A stretch of 24,425 bases of DNA from JBCCWR01 sp039193385 (GTDB lineage Bacteria > Verrucomicrobiota > Verrucomicrobiia > Methylacidiphilales > JBCCWR01), in the NCBI GenBank assembly GCA_039193385.1, contig JBCCWR010000018.1, positions 1-24,425 of the forward strand, written 5' to 3'. Shown here one piece after another: positions 23,677 to 24,425 of the stretch. Position numbers and translations under genes: made by a program. The notes below the pieces were generated by a model, which saw nothing but the letters and a program-made list of their open reading frames with translations, did not search any database and was not told the DNA's origin. Positions within the stretch are counted from its first letter, which is position 1. Each line of letters opens with the position of its first letter.

Positions 23677-24387
23677 TTATGCTTCCAAAGCGATTAATTT
23701 TTCGTTATTTTGGCTTTCAAAGTGTAAAACTTCTTCCGACAATTGATTGAGCGCACAGCGCACTTCATGAAAGCTTTCGGATAAACTTTTCATCACACAG
23801 GATAAGTCTGAATCTTTAGCCAGTCTATGAGATGATGCACAATGGTAATTGCTTCTACCTACACCTTCATAAAAACTTAAACCAGGGCTACCATGACGCT
23901 CACTGTTGGCTTGGACTCGCACGGGGAAAACACCGCTCAAGAATAAAGCGTAGTCTGCAATGTGAGCATGTATCAGAAAACTTTCATCAGGTGCGGCGTG
24001 ATCCAGCATCTCCATCATTTCACTAATATAAGGTCTATGATAAGTCATAGAAGGATCACTCATTGTCTTGGGCTTGCTCCCTTGGCGGCTAAATAATTCC
24101 AATAAGGAGGCAATGTAGTCTGCCACTCTACGATTATCCAATCCTATATTTTTTAACATTCTTCTAGTTAAAACATAAAAGAAGAAAGCTGAGGAGATAC
24201 GGATGCAATCACATCGCTCTAGCATGGAATGGTAGATTAGATCATGGTCTAAAAGTAAATCCCGTGTATTTTCATCTTTTAACAAATCTTCCAGTGTTAG
24301 CGTGTCTTCCTCGCTATTTTTTAGTACATGAATGATAAATTCGAAATCTTGTACCTTCAATCTGTTGCGACATTCTGCATGTAGCAT
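23677..24387 (-). CDS. Protein of unknown function with strong Shine-Dalgarno
   Basis: A 236-residue soluble protein with no signal peptide or membrane helix that I trust. The N-terminal half is helical (DFEFIIHVLKNSEEDTLTLEDLL, RRMLKNIGLDNRRVADYIASLLELF). The middle has HIADYALFLSGVFPVRVQ, RHGSPGLSFYEGVGRSNY and HCASSHRLAKDSD. It ends with a coiled helical part (SLSESFHEVRCALNQLSEEVLHFES). I recognise no family. AAGGAGGT lies only three bases before the ATG at 24387, the best ribosome site in the window. Its stop codon directly abuts that of the deoxyhypusine-synthase-like gene. Codon and base use match the neighbours, so it is probably a native gene. Confidence 0.75.
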   Translation of the reverse strand: MLHAECRNRLKVQDFEFIIHVLKNSEEDTLTLEDLLKDENTRDLLLDHDLIYHSMLERCDCIRISSAFFFYVLTRRMLKNIGLDNRRVADYIASLLELFSRQGSKPKTMSDPSMTYHRPYISEMMEMLDHAAPDESFLIHAHIADYALFLSGVFPVRVQANSERHGSPGLSFYEGVGRSNYHCASSHRLAKDSDLSCVMKSLSESFHEVRCALNQLSEEVLHFESQNNEKLIALEA

Positions 24388-24390
24388 GTG

Positions 24391-24398
24391 ACCTCCTT
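24391..24398 (-). promoter_or_regulatory. Strong Shine-Dalgarno of the unknown gene ending the window
   Basis: On the minus strand the sequence reads AAGGAGGT followed by CAC and the ATG at 24387. It is a near-perfect match to the anti-Shine-Dalgarno, though the spacing is short. Most other starts in this window lack such a site, which makes this one stand out and fixes the start. Confidence 0.8.
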
Positions 24399-24425
24399 CT
24401 GAAAAATTCTTAGCAGATGAGATGC

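Noticed and set aside
1..24425. CRISPR arrays, transposons, phage genes, toxin-antitoxin pairs or defence islands
   Set aside because: I found no array of direct repeats, transposase, integrase or restriction genes. The NYN-domain nuclease next to dnaA is a housekeeping-type family and has no antitoxin partner.

Overview
This window looks like ordinary core chromosome from a moderately AT-rich bacterium. The gene set and protein styles are most like the PVC group, probably Verrucomicrobiota. The pointers are a solitary dnaA, a small lipoprotein ending in a PWN..WEG..GG motif, a class V aminotransferase, a DUF4388+FHA protein and a bacterial deoxyhypusine-synthase homologue. The taxonomic placement is inference from family resemblance only. 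I see no transposase, integrase, phage gene, CRISPR array, rRNA or tRNA, and no strand bias or compositional break that would mark an island.

Layout. 1-480: a small secreted protein faces dnaA across a shared bidirectional terminator. 493-2502: dnaA (minus) diverges from a YacP/Rae1-like NYN-domain protein (plus). 2582-5243 (plus): a membrane-anchored coiled-coil protein, a 58-residue lipoprotein, a tRNA-dihydrouridine synthase and an unrecognised conserved-looking protein. 5390-6841: a diadenylate cyclase domain and CdaR/YbbR-like repeats joined in one polypeptide. 6941-9412: glycogen phosphorylase. 9430-10509 (minus): class V aminotransferase, diverging from a LolA-like secreted protein (10553-11287). 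11290-14390 (minus): FHA protein, DUF883-type membrane protein and acetolactate synthase large subunit. 14513-15354 (plus): rplM-rpsI with a good sigma-70 promoter and a strong terminator. 15515-18682 (plus): argC-argJ-argB. 18874-20946 (minus): a large two-domain glycosyltransferase, diverging tightly from ubiE/menG (20959-21663). 21678-22535 (minus): secreted protein of unknown role. 22699-23676 (plus): deoxyhypusine-synthase family enzyme, abutting an unknown protein on the minus strand (23677-24387).

How the genes work together. argC, argJ and argB cover most of the acetylated (cyclic) ornithine route, and ArgB has the N-terminal helix typical of arginine-inhibited kinases. IlvB starts branched-chain amino acid synthesis, but no small subunit lies beside it. 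DnaA, L13, S9 and the Dus enzyme are housekeeping. The most interesting single gene is the cyclase-YbbR fusion, whose usual RHR motif reads RHL. Other points worth a look are the small lipoprotein, the deoxyhypusine-synthase homologue with an intact lysine, the short rplM leader and a structured intergenic element after argB. I did not find a convincing new multi-gene system.
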